A DNA stretch of 64,000 nt, taken from positions 1-64,000 of the forward strand of contig JAVKTQ010000008.1 in the NCBI GenBank assembly GCA_031460455.1, read 5' to 3'. This stretch comes from Sporomusaceae bacterium. GTDB taxonomy: Bacteria > Bacillota > Negativicutes > Sporomusales > UBA7701. A program made the translations under genes and the position numbers. This document shows positions 34,219 to 42,414 of this stretch, piece by piece (within the stretch, counting starts at the first letter, position 1; each line of letters opens with the position of its first letter). The notes under the pieces were generated by a model. The model made no database searches. It saw only the letters and a list, made by a program, of their open reading frames with translations, and was not told the origin of the DNA.

Positions 34219-34343
34219 GCGGCCGTTGATAAGCCCCCATCTGCTGTGTTGTTCTGTCGGGCGCTTGCTTGCGTACGTTCCGAGTACGCGGCGCGCCGCA
34301 CCCGACAGAGCCGCCTTGCATCTGGGGGCTTCTGAACGGCCGC
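34219..34343 (-). repeat. Palindromic intergenic element, copy 4
   Basis: 125 bases with arms GCGGCCGTTGATAAGCCCCC and GGGGGCTTCTGAACGGCCGC. The mid-helix reads CTGTCGGGCGC / GC-CCCGACAG, quite unlike the CAGAGCGC / GCGCTCTT helix of copies 2 and 3, so both strands have changed together. The apical GCGTAC/GTACGC stem is unchanged. It starts 10 bases after the peroxiredoxin stop codon. Confidence 0.9.
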
Positions 34344-34443
34344 GGCAAAGAATACGAAAGATCGGGGGACGCGGTAGCGTCCTCTTTGTGTTTGTCATAA
34401 CCCATCGGCGGGCGGTTACACTAGCGATATGGGAGGTGCGCAT

Positions 34444-35148
34444 GTGGGTGAACTGGGCTCGATCGCTTTCACCGTCCTCGCGACGATGGCGGTGCTTGTC
34501 GCCGTTTTGCTGGTGGCCGGCAAACGGCAGATGGCCGACCTTACGCCGGTGGATTTCGCGCTGTCGATTACCGCCGGGACGGTGGCCGGGGCCAGCATCG
34601 CCGATCCCCGCATCAGCCTGGGGCACGCGCTGGTCGCTCTGGTGCTGCTTGGCGCGATCCAGGTGGCGGTCAGTTGGCTGAGCCTGAAGTACCGGGGGGT
34701 GTATACACGTCTTAATTCTGCGCCGGCGGTGGTGGTGGAGAACGGGCAGATAATCAAGGCTAACCTGCGGGGGGCGAGATTGACGGCCGAGATGCTGCTG
34801 CAGCTGCTGCGCGAGAAGGATGTTTTCGATATTACCGAGGTGGAGCTGGCGGTGCTGGAGCCGACCGGCAGGCTGAGCGTGCTGAAGAAGGCGGAGTATC
34901 TGCCGGTGACCGCCAGCCGGCTGGGGCAGAAGGTGTCGCCCAACCGGGTGCTGGTGCCGGTGGTGCTGGAGGGGGAGCTGCAGGAGGAGACGCTGGCGAG
35001 GCTGGGGTTTTCCGCCGGGCAGATCGCCGATTTTCGCGGCAGCTACGGCGCGCGGCTGGAGGATGTGTTCATCGCTCTGATGGACAGGGACGGGCAGATG
35101 CACGTCATCCGCGAGGATGTGACGGAAAGCGGCTCTTTCCTGCACTGA
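34444..35148 (+). CDS. DUF421 family membrane protein (YetF/YkjA-like)
   Basis: 234 residues from the GTG at 34444; the upstream in-frame ATG lies inside GGGAGGTG and is unlikely. Three N-terminal membrane helices (IAFTVLATMAVLVAVLLVAG, DFALSITAGTVAGASI, ALVALVLLGAIQVAVSWL) are followed by a cytoplasmic DUF421 domain (about residues 85-225) with VVVENGQIIKANLRGARLTAEMLLQLLREKDVFDITEVELAVLE (read in order). The family occurs in spore formers but its biochemical role is not established. Confidence 0.87.
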   Translation: MGELGSIAFTVLATMAVLVAVLLVAGKRQMADLTPVDFALSITAGTVAGASIADPRISLGHALVALVLLGAIQVAVSWLSLKYRGVYTRLNSAPAVVVENGQIIKANLRGARLTAEMLLQLLREKDVFDITEVELAVLEPTGRLSVLKKAEYLPVTASRLGQKVSPNRVLVPVVLEGELQEETLARLGFSAGQIADFRGSYGARLEDVFIALMDRDGQMHVIREDVTESGSFLH

Positions 35149-35200
35149 GCGGAGGAGTTAGGGGCGCGGGCGGCGAAGGGGAGGGGAGAGGTGACTTATT

Positions 35201-35731
35201 TTGACAAAAAAGCAGCGGTTCGCTTTCTGCCCGAAGTGCGGCGGGGCTCTCGCCCTGCGGCCGCGCCGGGAACGGGAGCGGCTGACGTGTTCGGCCTGCG
35301 GCTATGTTATGTACGAAAATCCGGTCGTCGGCGTGGCGGCGATCGTGCTGGACGACGAGAACAGGATACTGCTCGGCCGCCGGGCGGGGTGGTCGACCTA
35401 TCCGGGGCTGTGGTGCATACCGTGCGGGTATGTGGAATATGATGAGGATGTGTATGCGGCGATAAAACGCGAATTTTGCGAGGAGACGGGGCTGGCCATC
35501 GAGGTGGACGGGGTGTTCACGGTGCTGTCGAACTGGCACAATCCCGCGGCGCATACGGTGGGCGTCTGGTTCGACGCCAGCGTGACGGGCGGCCGGTTGG
35601 AGGCGGGGGACGACCTCGACGCGGTGGCGTATTTTCCGCTGGACGCGCCGCCGACGCTGGCTTTTCCGACGGACGCGACGGTGCTCGCTATGCTGAAACG
35701 CCGCTTGCATTCGGCCGACGGTGGTATATAA
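35201..35731 (+). CDS. Nudix hydrolase with N-terminal zinc ribbon
   Basis: 176 residues, TTG start. A zinc ribbon (CPKCGG ... CSACGY, residues about 10-40) resembles NADH pyrophosphatase-type ribbons. The Nudix box GYVEYDEDVYAAIKREFCEETG (GX5EX7REUXEEXGU pattern, read in order) lies near residue 80. Substrate is unknown; the ribbon plus small Nudix domain suggests an ADP-ribose or nucleotide-sugar pyrophosphatase. It lies 52 bases after the DUF421 gene and 39 before uppP. Confidence 0.88.
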   Translation: MTKKQRFAFCPKCGGALALRPRRERERLTCSACGYVMYENPVVGVAAIVLDDENRILLGRRAGWSTYPGLWCIPCGYVEYDEDVYAAIKREFCEETGLAIEVDGVFTVLSNWHNPAAHTVGVWFDASVTGGRLEAGDDLDAVAYFPLDAPPTLAFPTDATVLAMLKRRLHSADGGI

Positions 35732-35770
35732 TGTATATTAGTGTGTCAAAGTAGCGGGAGGAAATAAGCG

Positions 35771-36568
35771 TTGAACGAGTATGTAATTGCAATTATCATC
35801 GGCATCGTGGAGGGGCTGACCGAGTTTTTGCCCATTTCGTCGACCGGGCATATGATCCTGGCGGGGTCGCTGCTGGGCTACGAGGGGGAGAAGGCGAGCG
35901 TCTTCATGGTATTTATCCAGCTGGGGGCCATTTTGTCGGTATTCATCCTGTACCGCGACAAGTTCCTGCGGATGATGGATCTCAGGCGCATCACGAGCAC
36001 CGACGGCCTGTCGGCCTGGCATGTGGCCGCCGGCATCGTGCCGGTGATGGGGGTGGGCTTCCTGCTCCATAAGCTTATAAAGGCGTATCTGTTTTCCAAT
36101 TTCACGGTGATCATCGGGCTGGTGGCCGGGGCGGTCGTGATGCTGGCGGCCGAGAAGGTTGCTAAGCGGCCGGTGACCCGCGATGTCGAGGATATGACGA
36201 TCAGACAGGCTTTTTTCGTGGGCCTTTTTCAGATATTGTCGCTGTGGCCGGGCTTTTCCCGCTCCGGCTCGACGATCGCCGGCGGCCTGTTGTTCGGCAT
36301 GAGCCGCACGGCGGCGGCCGAGTTTTCGTTCATTATCGCGGTGCCGCTGATGCTGGTGGCCTGCATGTACGACCTGCTGAAGATACTGGACAAGCTTAAC
36401 GGCGACGATCTGGCGATGATCGCCGTCGGCTTCGTGGTGGCTTTTATTGTCGCTTATATTTCGATCGTGTGGTTCCTGCGCTTCCTGAACAAGTCGACGC
36501 TGGCGTCGTTCGCCTATTACCGTTTCGTGCTTGCGGCGGTGTCGTATTGGTATTTCTTTATGCGCTGA
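35771..36568 (+). CDS. uppP: Undecaprenyl-diphosphatase
   Basis: 265 residues, TTG start after GGGAGG. Multiple membrane helices with the family motifs IVEGLTEFLPISSTGHMIL (residues about 11-30) and PGFSRSGSTIAGGL (near 160). It removes a phosphate from undecaprenyl diphosphate, recycling the lipid carrier for peptidoglycan and conferring bacitracin tolerance. It may be cotranscribed with the Nudix gene upstream and the esterase downstream (25-base gap). Confidence 0.95.
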   Translation: MNEYVIAIIIGIVEGLTEFLPISSTGHMILAGSLLGYEGEKASVFMVFIQLGAILSVFILYRDKFLRMMDLRRITSTDGLSAWHVAAGIVPVMGVGFLLHKLIKAYLFSNFTVIIGLVAGAVVMLAAEKVAKRPVTRDVEDMTIRQAFFVGLFQILSLWPGFSRSGSTIAGGLLFGMSRTAAAEFSFIIAVPLMLVACMYDLLKILDKLNGDDLAMIAVGFVVAFIVAYISIVWFLRFLNKSTLASFAYYRFVLAAVSYWYFFMR

Positions 36569-36593
36569 GCGGCCTGGCCCGGAGGATTTAACG

Positions 36594-37478
36594 ATGGCAA
36601 TCGATATGGTTAAAATCGCCGAGGCGGCGATCGCGGCGAGAGGTTATACGGGAAGCAGGGCGCCCCGTTCCCGAAACGCCTTGGCGGGCGGCGCGGCGGA
36701 GCATATTGTGCGCACCGGCGCGGGCGATACGCGCGTGCTCGTGTACAGGCCGGCGGGACAAGTCCGCGGGCCTTTGCCCGTTTTCGTGAGTTTTCACGGC
36801 GGCGGGTTCGTGATGGGCAGCGCGGACGATGACGATGGGTGGTGCCGCAGGATAGCGGATGCGGCGGGGTGCGCGGTCGTTAATGTGGACTACCGGCTGG
36901 CGCCGGAGCACAGGTTCCCGGTGGCGCTGGAGGAGTGCTACGATGTGGCGAAGTGGGTATGCGCGGACGCGGACGGGCTGGGCGTCGACCCCGGCCGGCT
37001 GGCTGTCGGCGGCCACAGCGCGGGGGGGAACCTGGCGGCGGGGCTGTGCCTGCTGGCGAAAGCGAGACGCGAGTTTTCCGTTGTGTATCAGGTGCTGGAT
37101 TATCCGCCCCTCGATCTGACGGTCGACCCGTACGCGGCGGTGACCGGCGACAAGCTGATGACGCCGGCGACGCGGGCGTTTTTCACCGCCTGCTATGTGA
37201 GTGCGCCGCAGGATGTGCATAATCCGCTGCTTTCGCCGCTGCTGGCCGACGATCTTTCCGGGCTGCCGGCGGCGCTGGTGATCACGGCGGAGCACGACCC
37301 GCTGCGCAGCGACGGGGAGCGGTACGCGGCGCGCCTTAAAGACGCGGGGGTGGAGGTCACGTACCGGATGTTTCCCGGCTGTATGCACGCTTTTACCCAT
37401 TTCGGCCCTGAGGAGGCGGCGCTGGAAGCCTGGCGGCTGATCGAGGACAAGCTCCGCGCGGCGTTCGCGAAGGAATAA
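36594..37478 (+). CDS. Alpha/beta hydrolase (hormone-sensitive lipase family esterase)
   Basis: 294 residues from the ATG at 36594 (GGAGGA upstream). Oxyanion motif FHGGGFVMGSA (near residue 65), nucleophile elbow GGHSAGGNLAAG (Ser near 139), acid Asp in TAEHDPLRSDGE and His in GCMHAFTHFGP. This is the bacterial HSL/GDXG-type esterase layout; substrates are probably short acyl esters. No signal peptide, so cytoplasmic. A terminator follows the stop codon. Confidence 0.9.
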   Translation: MAIDMVKIAEAAIAARGYTGSRAPRSRNALAGGAAEHIVRTGAGDTRVLVYRPAGQVRGPLPVFVSFHGGGFVMGSADDDDGWCRRIADAAGCAVVNVDYRLAPEHRFPVALEECYDVAKWVCADADGLGVDPGRLAVGGHSAGGNLAAGLCLLAKARREFSVVYQVLDYPPLDLTVDPYAAVTGDKLMTPATRAFFTACYVSAPQDVHNPLLSPLLADDLSGLPAALVITAEHDPLRSDGERYAARLKDAGVEVTYRMFPGCMHAFTHFGPEEAALEAWRLIEDKLRAAFAKE

Positions 37479-37486
37479 GCTATGTA

Positions 37487-37530
37487 AAAGAGACCGTCTG
37501 AAGTTGATGCTTCCAGACGGTCTCTTTGGC
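37487..37530 (+). terminator. Intrinsic terminator after the esterase gene
   Basis: Stem AAAGAGACCGTCTG / CAGACGGTCTCTTT with a 13-base loop; the tail T-run is short. Confidence 0.8.
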
Positions 37531-37788
37531 GTTTGTAACAAGCCGGGCGGGCGAAAGCCGCATCGCCGCTCGCGTGTCTCCGGTTGAACGCGCTGTACGC
37601 CTTGCGCCGACTCAGCCGTACCGGCGCCAAACGGGCGTCCATGCCCGTTGTCGCCTCGCCCGGCCGTCCATGGCCGGGCGTACGGTTTCGTTAACGGCTT
37701 GCTTCGTCTACAGCGCGTATCAACCTGCGCCAATGCTCGCTTGCGATGCAGCTTTCGCTTCCGGCGCTCCCCGGATTCCCGGATTGCC
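37531..37788 (+). repeat. Structured non-coding region with paired-hairpin module C
   Basis: 258 bases without a credible gene. Module C (37585-37690) reads TTGCGCCGAC, CAGCCGTACC, CGCCAA, hairpin ACGGGC-GTCCAT-GCCCGT, linker TCGCC, and hairpin CGCCCGGCC-GTCCAT-GGCCGGGCG, then TACG. It is homologous to module B (28266-28365, opposite strand) and module A (27941-28015). The remainder is GC-rich with short inverted repeats and leads directly into the next palindromic element. Confidence 0.75.
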
Positions 37789-37971
37789 GGGATTGGCTAG
37801 AAGGCCCCAGACGCAAGGCGCACCGCAGGCTGACACCACCGTTTCCTCCGCGACAATGTTTAGATGCGTTGTTTGCACAGGATCGGTTTAACAGCATCGC
37901 GCGTACACGAACGTACGCTGAGGATGGCAGCCGAGGAGCAACGCAGCAGATGGGGCTTTATCGCCAATCCC
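37789..37971 (+). repeat. Palindromic intergenic element, copy 5 (enlarged)
   Basis: Arms GGGATTGGCTAGAAGGCCCC and GGGGCTTTATCGCCAATCCC. Family blocks: CCAGACGCAAGGCGCACCGC in the 5' half and GAGGAGCAACGCAGCAGATGG in the 3' half. The apex is GCGTAC-ACGAAC-GTACGC, with the same loop as the hairpin at 28259-28272. About 60 extra bases (around 37835-37900) sit in the 5' half, where element 1 also carries its insertion. It ends 8 bases before the stop of the convergent lipoprotein gene. Confidence 0.85.
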
Positions 37972-37978
37972 CTAGTAA

Positions 37979-38419
37979 TTACTCTACAGTTACCCGGAGG
38001 TCGACGGCGCGGTCGGTCTTGTCGGTATCCGGTATAATCTGCAACTCGCCTTGGCCGGCTTTGACGGCGGTGAAGACGACGCGGCCGTCCTGGCCGGTTT
38101 CCTGTTTCATGATGTCGCCGATGAAGTATTTGCCGGCGGATTTGAAGCGGGTGTTTTTGGTGAGGCCGGCGGCGGGCTGGAGGATGAGTTTCTCGCCGAC
38201 TTTGAGGACGAGGTCGTTGGCGGAGAGCTGGACTTTATCGGTGTCGTTGTAGTTGTAAACGACCTTGACTTCCCCGGCGCCGGTCGAGGGGCCGGAAGGC
38301 GCGGACGGGGCGGAGGGGGAGCCGGTTTGGGTGAGGTTTACGCAGCCCCCGAGAAGCAGAGCTCCCGATAGCAGAAGTACGGCGAGGAAGCTGGCTGATT
38401 TTGTGCGCATGGTGTTCAT
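37979..38419 (-). CDS. Putative lipoprotein
   Basis: 146 residues. A signal peptide with lipobox (LLLSGALLLGGC, Cys at about residue 26) is followed by a Ser/Pro/Gly-rich linker (TGSPSAPSAPSGPS) and a domain of about 95 residues (VQLSANDLVLKVGEKLILQPAAG, KYFIGDIMKQETGQDGRVVFTAVKAGQGELQIIPD). The latter resembles the Ig-like bacterial surface domains that test for an 'extra' value added to a baseline, but the match is weak. AGGAGG precedes the ATG. Probably anchored in the cell envelope; function unknown. Confidence 0.78.
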   Translation of the reverse strand: MNTMRTKSASFLAVLLLSGALLLGGCVNLTQTGSPSAPSAPSGPSTGAGEVKVVYNYNDTDKVQLSANDLVLKVGEKLILQPAAGLTKNTRFKSAGKYFIGDIMKQETGQDGRVVFTAVKAGQGELQIIPDTDKTDRAVDLRVTVE

Positions 38420-38637
38420 CGAGACCTCCTTGTCATTATTTATTAGTTGCCACGTACTATTAAACGGCGCCGGCGGGGAAAGGTAACGCCGGGACGGGGG
38501 AGAAGGGACTGGGAAAATACGGCGGCGTGGCGATATCCGAGGGAGGGCGGGGGAGGAAAAAGGCGGTTATCGACGAAAGTCTTGTTTGATTGGCATTTTG
38601 GGGGACAATATATCATAATCAAAGGGGGATAACGGAA

Positions 38638-38892
38638 ATGCAGCAGGAGATTTTCGCCGACGGCATCAGCGCCATCCATATAACCGGGAATCTTGTCCGC
38701 ATCGATCTGATGACGGTGCAGCCTCACCTGACGAGTGGCGACGGCCAGCCGGTCATCGATGTCAGCCGCAGGATAATAATGCCGCTGGAGGGCTTCGTGC
38801 AGGCGCTGTCGATTCAGGAGGATATCGTCAATCAGCTGATGGCGGCGGGGGTGATCACCAGGACGCCGCCGGAAGAGATGGGCGCGATGTAG
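38638..38892 (+). CDS. Small conserved-looking protein, function unknown
   Basis: 84 residues from the ATG at 38638 (AAGGGGG 10 bases upstream). No signal or membrane segment. Sequence EIFADGISAIHITGNLVRIDLMTVQPH suggests a beta-hairpin start, and the C-terminus is helical (LEGFVQALSIQEDIVNQLMAAGVI). No family was recognised with confidence. It is monocistronic with its own terminator. Confidence 0.65.
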   Translation: MQQEIFADGISAIHITGNLVRIDLMTVQPHLTSGDGQPVIDVSRRIIMPLEGFVQALSIQEDIVNQLMAAGVITRTPPEEMGAM

Positions 38893-38916
38893 CGCCATAC
38901 GGGCATACAGCATGAG

Positions 38917-38949
38917 AAAGGCTGCTCCGGATAACGGAGCAGCCTTTGT
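38917..38949 (+). terminator. Intrinsic terminator after the 84-residue gene
   Basis: Stem AAAGGCTGCTCCG / CGGAGCAGCCTTT with a 5-base loop. Confidence 0.82.
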
Positions 38950-38998
38950 GTGTTTTCGGGACGGAAAACCTATTTTGGGTTGAATTATGCCAAACCAA

Positions 38999-39118
38999 GG
39001 TTGCCGAGAAGGTCCCAGATGCAAGGCGCACCGGAAAAGCGCGCCGCGCCGCGTACTCGGATGTACGCAAGCAAGCGCTTTGAGGAGCAACGCCGCAGAT
39101 GGGGCCTTATCGGCAACC
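38999..39118 (+). repeat. Palindromic intergenic element, copy 6
   Basis: A clean 120-base copy. Arms GGTTGCCGAGAAGGTCCC and GGGGCCTTATCGGCAACC; mid-helix AAAGCGC / GCGCTTT; apex GCGTAC-TCGGAT-GTACGC; conserved CCAGATGCAAGGCGCACCGG and GAGGAGCAACGCCGCAGATGG. Its 3' arm overlaps the last codons and stop codon of the convergent MBL-fold gene (39107). Confidence 0.93.
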
Positions 39119-39847
39119 GATGAGGGCGGCGATGCGGGAGTGTGCGTCTGGCCCATACGCGCCGCCATGGTAGCAGAGGACGGTGTCGATGTCGTAGGCG
39201 GCAAGTTTTTTGAGGGAGGCGAGGGCGGCCGGCATGTCGGGGGTGTGTTCGGGGGCGGGGCCGACAAGGGCACCGTCGATGACGCGGAGCTGGTCGCCGG
39301 CGATGAGCAGGCGGCGGGATTTGATATATAGGCAGATGTTGCCGGGGGTGTGGCCGGGGGCGTGGACGACTTCGAGGCCGCCGTGCCAGGGGAGGAGTTC
39401 GCTGTCTTCAAGGGCGCGGCCAACCGGGGCGTGGGGAAGGGCGGCGAAGGTGGCGGCGGCACTGGGGCGCATATCCGGGGGGAGGGCGGCGATGCGGGCG
39501 GCGATTTTTTCGGGGGTGAGTTTGTAGTCGGGGAGGGCGCCTTCGATGTAGGGTTTTTCGAGGCGGTGGGCGCAGACGAGGATGCCGGGGCCGGCGGCGA
39601 GGAGGTCGGGGAGGGCGCCGGTGTGGTCCCAGTCCTGGTGGGTGAGGATGACGCGGCGGAGCTGGGGGAAGGGGACGCCGGCGCGTTCGATGGCCTGGCG
39701 GAGGCGGGGGAAGAGGCCGGGGTAGCCGGTGTCGACGAGGGTGGCGCCGTCAGTATCGTCACGGATGAGGACAGGGTGGATGGTGCTGGTGCTGCCGAAG
39801 ACGTCGGCGTCGATGGCGAGGGCCTGGATGTCGACGGTGTTTGCCAT
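39107..39847 (-). CDS. MBL-fold metallohydrolase
   Basis: 246 residues. A metallo-beta-lactamase fold with the metal motif LTHQDWDHTGALPDLL (residues about 68-83), VVHAPGHTPGNICLY (third His) and LIAGDQ (Asp ligand). Likely a hydrolase of thioester or other ester substrates; the true substrate is unknown. GAGGTGACGG precedes the ATG region. The final codons GGT TGC CGA TAA come from the arm of palindromic element 6, so insertion of that element set the present C-terminus. Confidence 0.9.
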   Translation of the reverse strand: MANTVDIQALAIDADVFGSTSTIHPVLIRDDTDGATLVDTGYPGLFPRLRQAIERAGVPFPQLRRVILTHQDWDHTGALPDLLAAGPGILVCAHRLEKPYIEGALPDYKLTPEKIAARIAALPPDMRPSAAATFAALPHAPVGRALEDSELLPWHGGLEVVHAPGHTPGNICLYIKSRRLLIAGDQLRVIDGALVGPAPEHTPDMPAALASLKKLAAYDIDTVLCYHGGAYGPDAHSRIAALIGCR

Positions 39848-40052
39848 GGGGCGCGGGACGTTGTCCCGCCGTCACCTCCCGGTGTGGTTTTGTCAGGATA
39901 ATTATACCACGCGCAAAGCGGGTTATTCGAGTGGGGGCGGCTGATTGCCGGCGGCGGAACGGGGAAGATTATGGCGGGGGACGGACAGGAGGTATCGGGG
40001 CCGCGGGCGTCAAAATGTGTATTATAAGTCTGATTAGGTTACGGAGGTATTG

Positions 40053-41252
40053 ATGCGTTTTCTGTTCGCCATTTATTCGCTGCTGGCGTTGACGGTCTTT
40101 CTGAGTTGGCTCAATTACCGGCTGCTGGCGCGGCTGTTTATCTTCTGGCGCGGCCGCATGGTGCGGTATGTTTATCTGCTGCTGACGGCGGCCGCGGCGC
40201 TGGTGCTGGTGTTCGGCTGGCCGCACCGCCCCTGGTCGGCCGACCCGGCGCAGCAGTATCTGATTTTTCTTATCTACGGCGCGTTGGTGTGGTTGGCCGG
40301 GCAGCTGGTGCTCATCGCTCTGCAGCCGCTGTTTTTCGTCATCGACCGCTGGGGCGGGGGGCGAAGGAAGGGGCAGGAGTCCGGACCGGCGGGGCCGGGG
40401 ATGACGCGCCGCGCTTTTTTGCGGGGCGCGCTGGCGGCGGCGCCGCTGGCGGCGTTCGTGCCGGGGGCGCAGGGTATCTACAGTGCCCAGGTGGAGCTGG
40501 CGGTCGTCCGCCACGAGCTGAAGATGCCCGATCTGCCGCCCGGCCTCGACGGCTTCAGGATCGGCCAGGTGAGCGATACGCATGTGGGGCAGTATTTCAG
40601 CCTGGAGAGGCTGGATGAGGTGTGCGCGCGCCTGCTGGGCGAGCGGCCCGATCTGGTGGTGATGACAGGCGATTTTGCCGACGATCTGCGGCAGATCGGC
40701 CCGGCGGTGGAAAGGCTGACCGCGCTGGCGCAGAGTGTGCCCCACGGGGTGTATTTCTGCTGGGGCAATCACGAGTATTTCCGCGATCCCGGCCTGATCG
40801 AGGCGACGCTGCGGGCGGGAGGGATAAAGATCCTCAAGAACGCCGCGGCGGAGATCGTGCCGGGCGAGCGGCCGCTTTATCTGCTGGGGGTGGATTATCC
40901 GCCGGCCGAGAGCGCCCGCCGCAGTATGAATATCCCGGCAGAGCGCCGGCGGGAGTGTTTCGCGGCCGCTAACCGGGGCGTCCCGGCCGGGGCGGTCCGG
41001 GTGTTGATCGCTCACCATCCCGATTTTATCATCGACGGGTTTGCCGGGAAGGTGCCGCTGACGCTGGCCGGACATTCCCACGGCGGGCAGGTGGTGATCG
41101 GCGGCAAGCCGCTGGTGTCGTTGCATAAGTATGTGCGCGGCCTGTACCGCGAGGACGGGCTGTGGGGGTATGTGTCGAGCGGCGCGGGGCACTGGTTCCC
41201 CTTCCGGCTGGGGTGCCCGCCGGAGGTCAGCGTGTTTGCGCTGCGGGCATGA
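40053..41252 (+). CDS. Membrane-anchored metallophosphoesterase
   Basis: 399 residues from the ATG at 40053 (GGAGGT 6 bases upstream). Four hydrophobic N-terminal segments, a TRRAFLRGALAAAPLAAFVPGA segment near residue 115 that resembles a twin-arginine-type signal but lies internally, then a calcineurin-like phosphoesterase domain with QVSDTHVGQYF, GDFADD, GNHEYF, AHHPDF and GHSHGGQ. It resembles YkuE/YaeI-type UDP-diacylglucosamine or phospholipid phosphoesterases. The active site probably faces outside. It ends at a terminator shared with the convergent HD-GYP gene. Confidence 0.88.
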   Translation: MRFLFAIYSLLALTVFLSWLNYRLLARLFIFWRGRMVRYVYLLLTAAAALVLVFGWPHRPWSADPAQQYLIFLIYGALVWLAGQLVLIALQPLFFVIDRWGGGRRKGQESGPAGPGMTRRAFLRGALAAAPLAAFVPGAQGIYSAQVELAVVRHELKMPDLPPGLDGFRIGQVSDTHVGQYFSLERLDEVCARLLGERPDLVVMTGDFADDLRQIGPAVERLTALAQSVPHGVYFCWGNHEYFRDPGLIEATLRAGGIKILKNAAAEIVPGERPLYLLGVDYPPAESARRSMNIPAERRRECFAAANRGVPAGAVRVLIAHHPDFIIDGFAGKVPLTLAGHSHGGQVVIGGKPLVSLHKYVRGLYREDGLWGYVSSGAGHWFPFRLGCPPEVSVFALRA

Positions 41253-41278
41253 GGTGCGCGTGGAGGATAATATGTAAG

Positions 41279-41305
41279 AAAACCCGCCGGAGGGCGGGTT
41301 TTTGG
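41279..41305. terminator. Bidirectional terminator
   Basis: Symmetric stem AAAACCCGCC / GGCGGGTTTT with a 4-base loop between two convergent genes. Confidence 0.85.
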
Positions 41306-41331
41306 TTTGGGGGTATTATCGGCAACCTGGG

Positions 41332-42414
41332 CTATTGGCGGAATTTGAGGACTTCGACGATGGTCGTCCTGTTGCTCAGGTGCAGGTCGGCGATGAGGCC
41401 GTTGTTGGTGGCGACGACGGGTTTGCAGGACATGTAGTGGGCAAGCTGGAGCACTTCGGCCTGGGCGCCGTCGCTTAGCAGGACGGTGGAGCCCATCAGG
41501 CTGTAGATGACGTTGCGGATGAAGGTTTGGCTGAGCTCGCGCTCTAGGTGGATGAACATGAGGTCCTGGAGGGTTTCGAGCGCCTGGAAGGGGGTGACGC
41601 TTTTCTGGTAGGCTTTGTCGGTGGTGAGGGCGTCGTAGGTGTCGGCGATGGCGACGATTTTGGCGTAGGGGTGGATGCGGTCGCCGCGCAGCTGGCCGGG
41701 ATAGCCTTCGCCGCTTTCGCGCTCGTGGTGGTGCCAGACGGCGTATTGCACGTCGGGGGTGATGCCGGGGATGCTTTTGGTCATGTAGTAGCCGTATTCG
41801 GGATGGAGGATGACGGTTTTCCGCTCTTCGGCGTTGAGTTTCCCAGGTTTGTTGAGGATGGACAGGGGGATCTGCGATTTGCCGATATCGTGCATGACGC
41901 CGCAGAGGATGAGGCTTTTTATCTCTTCCTCGGGCAGGCCGTTCCACATGGCCAGCAGCCCGGAGAGGAGGCCGACGTCGACGGCGTGCATGAAGGTGTA
42001 GTCGGTGTAGGATTTGAGCCGGTAGAGGTTGCCGAGGATGCCTTTGTTGCGCAGCAGGTTGTAGAGGTTGACGGTGGCGAGCTGGCGGAGTTCCTGGAAG
42101 GGCACGGTCTGTTGTTCGCGCATGAGGTGGAAGAGTTTGCCCGCGGTGGTTATCGCTTTGCCGTACTGCTCGAAGAAGGCGGGGTTTTCCTTGACGAATT
42201 CGGCGCTGAGGTTGGCGATGGATCTGGCGCCGTCTTCGTAGCTCGGCTCCTGGTTGACCCGTACGCTGCGAACGTGCCAGGCGGCGAGGCGGCGGATGAT
42301 GTTGCTGGTGAGGACGGTGTTTTCCTGCAGGATGACCTGTTTGTCGGCGCATACGCTTTCCGCTACCGTCATTCCGGGTTTGAGGGCGTTTGTCGGTAAT
42401 AGGATGGTTGCCAT
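41332..42414 (-). CDS. HD-GYP domain protein (putative c-di-GMP phosphodiesterase)
   Basis: 360 residues from the ATG at 42414; GGGGGG lies about 12 bases upstream. An N-terminal region of about 120 residues (LKPGMTVAESVCADKQVILQENTVLT, the domain often found before HD-GYP), then the HD-GYP domain with LCGVMHDIGKSQIPLSIL and HHHERESGEGYPGQLRGDRIHPYAKIV. The metal ligands and GYP motif are intact. No membrane segment, so it acts in the cytoplasm. It is the second HD-GYP protein in the window (see 19645-20841). Confidence 0.9.
   Translation of the reverse strand: MATILLPTNALKPGMTVAESVCADKQVILQENTVLTSNIIRRLAAWHVRSVRVNQEPSYEDGARSIANLSAEFVKENPAFFEQYGKAITTAGKLFHLMREQQTVPFQELRQLATVNLYNLLRNKGILGNLYRLKSYTDYTFMHAVDVGLLSGLLAMWNGLPEEEIKSLILCGVMHDIGKSQIPLSILNKPGKLNAEERKTVILHPEYGYYMTKSIPGITPDVQYAVWHHHERESGEGYPGQLRGDRIHPYAKIVAIADTYDALTTDKAYQKSVTPFQALETLQDLMFIHLERELSQTFIRNVIYSLMGSTVLLSDGAQAEVLQLAHYMSCKPVVATNNGLIADLHLSNRTTIVEVLKFRQ

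Noticed and set aside
37526-37891. Open frame across 37.5-37.9 kb
   Set aside because: It runs through the paired-hairpin module and into a palindromic element; no domain and no start signal.
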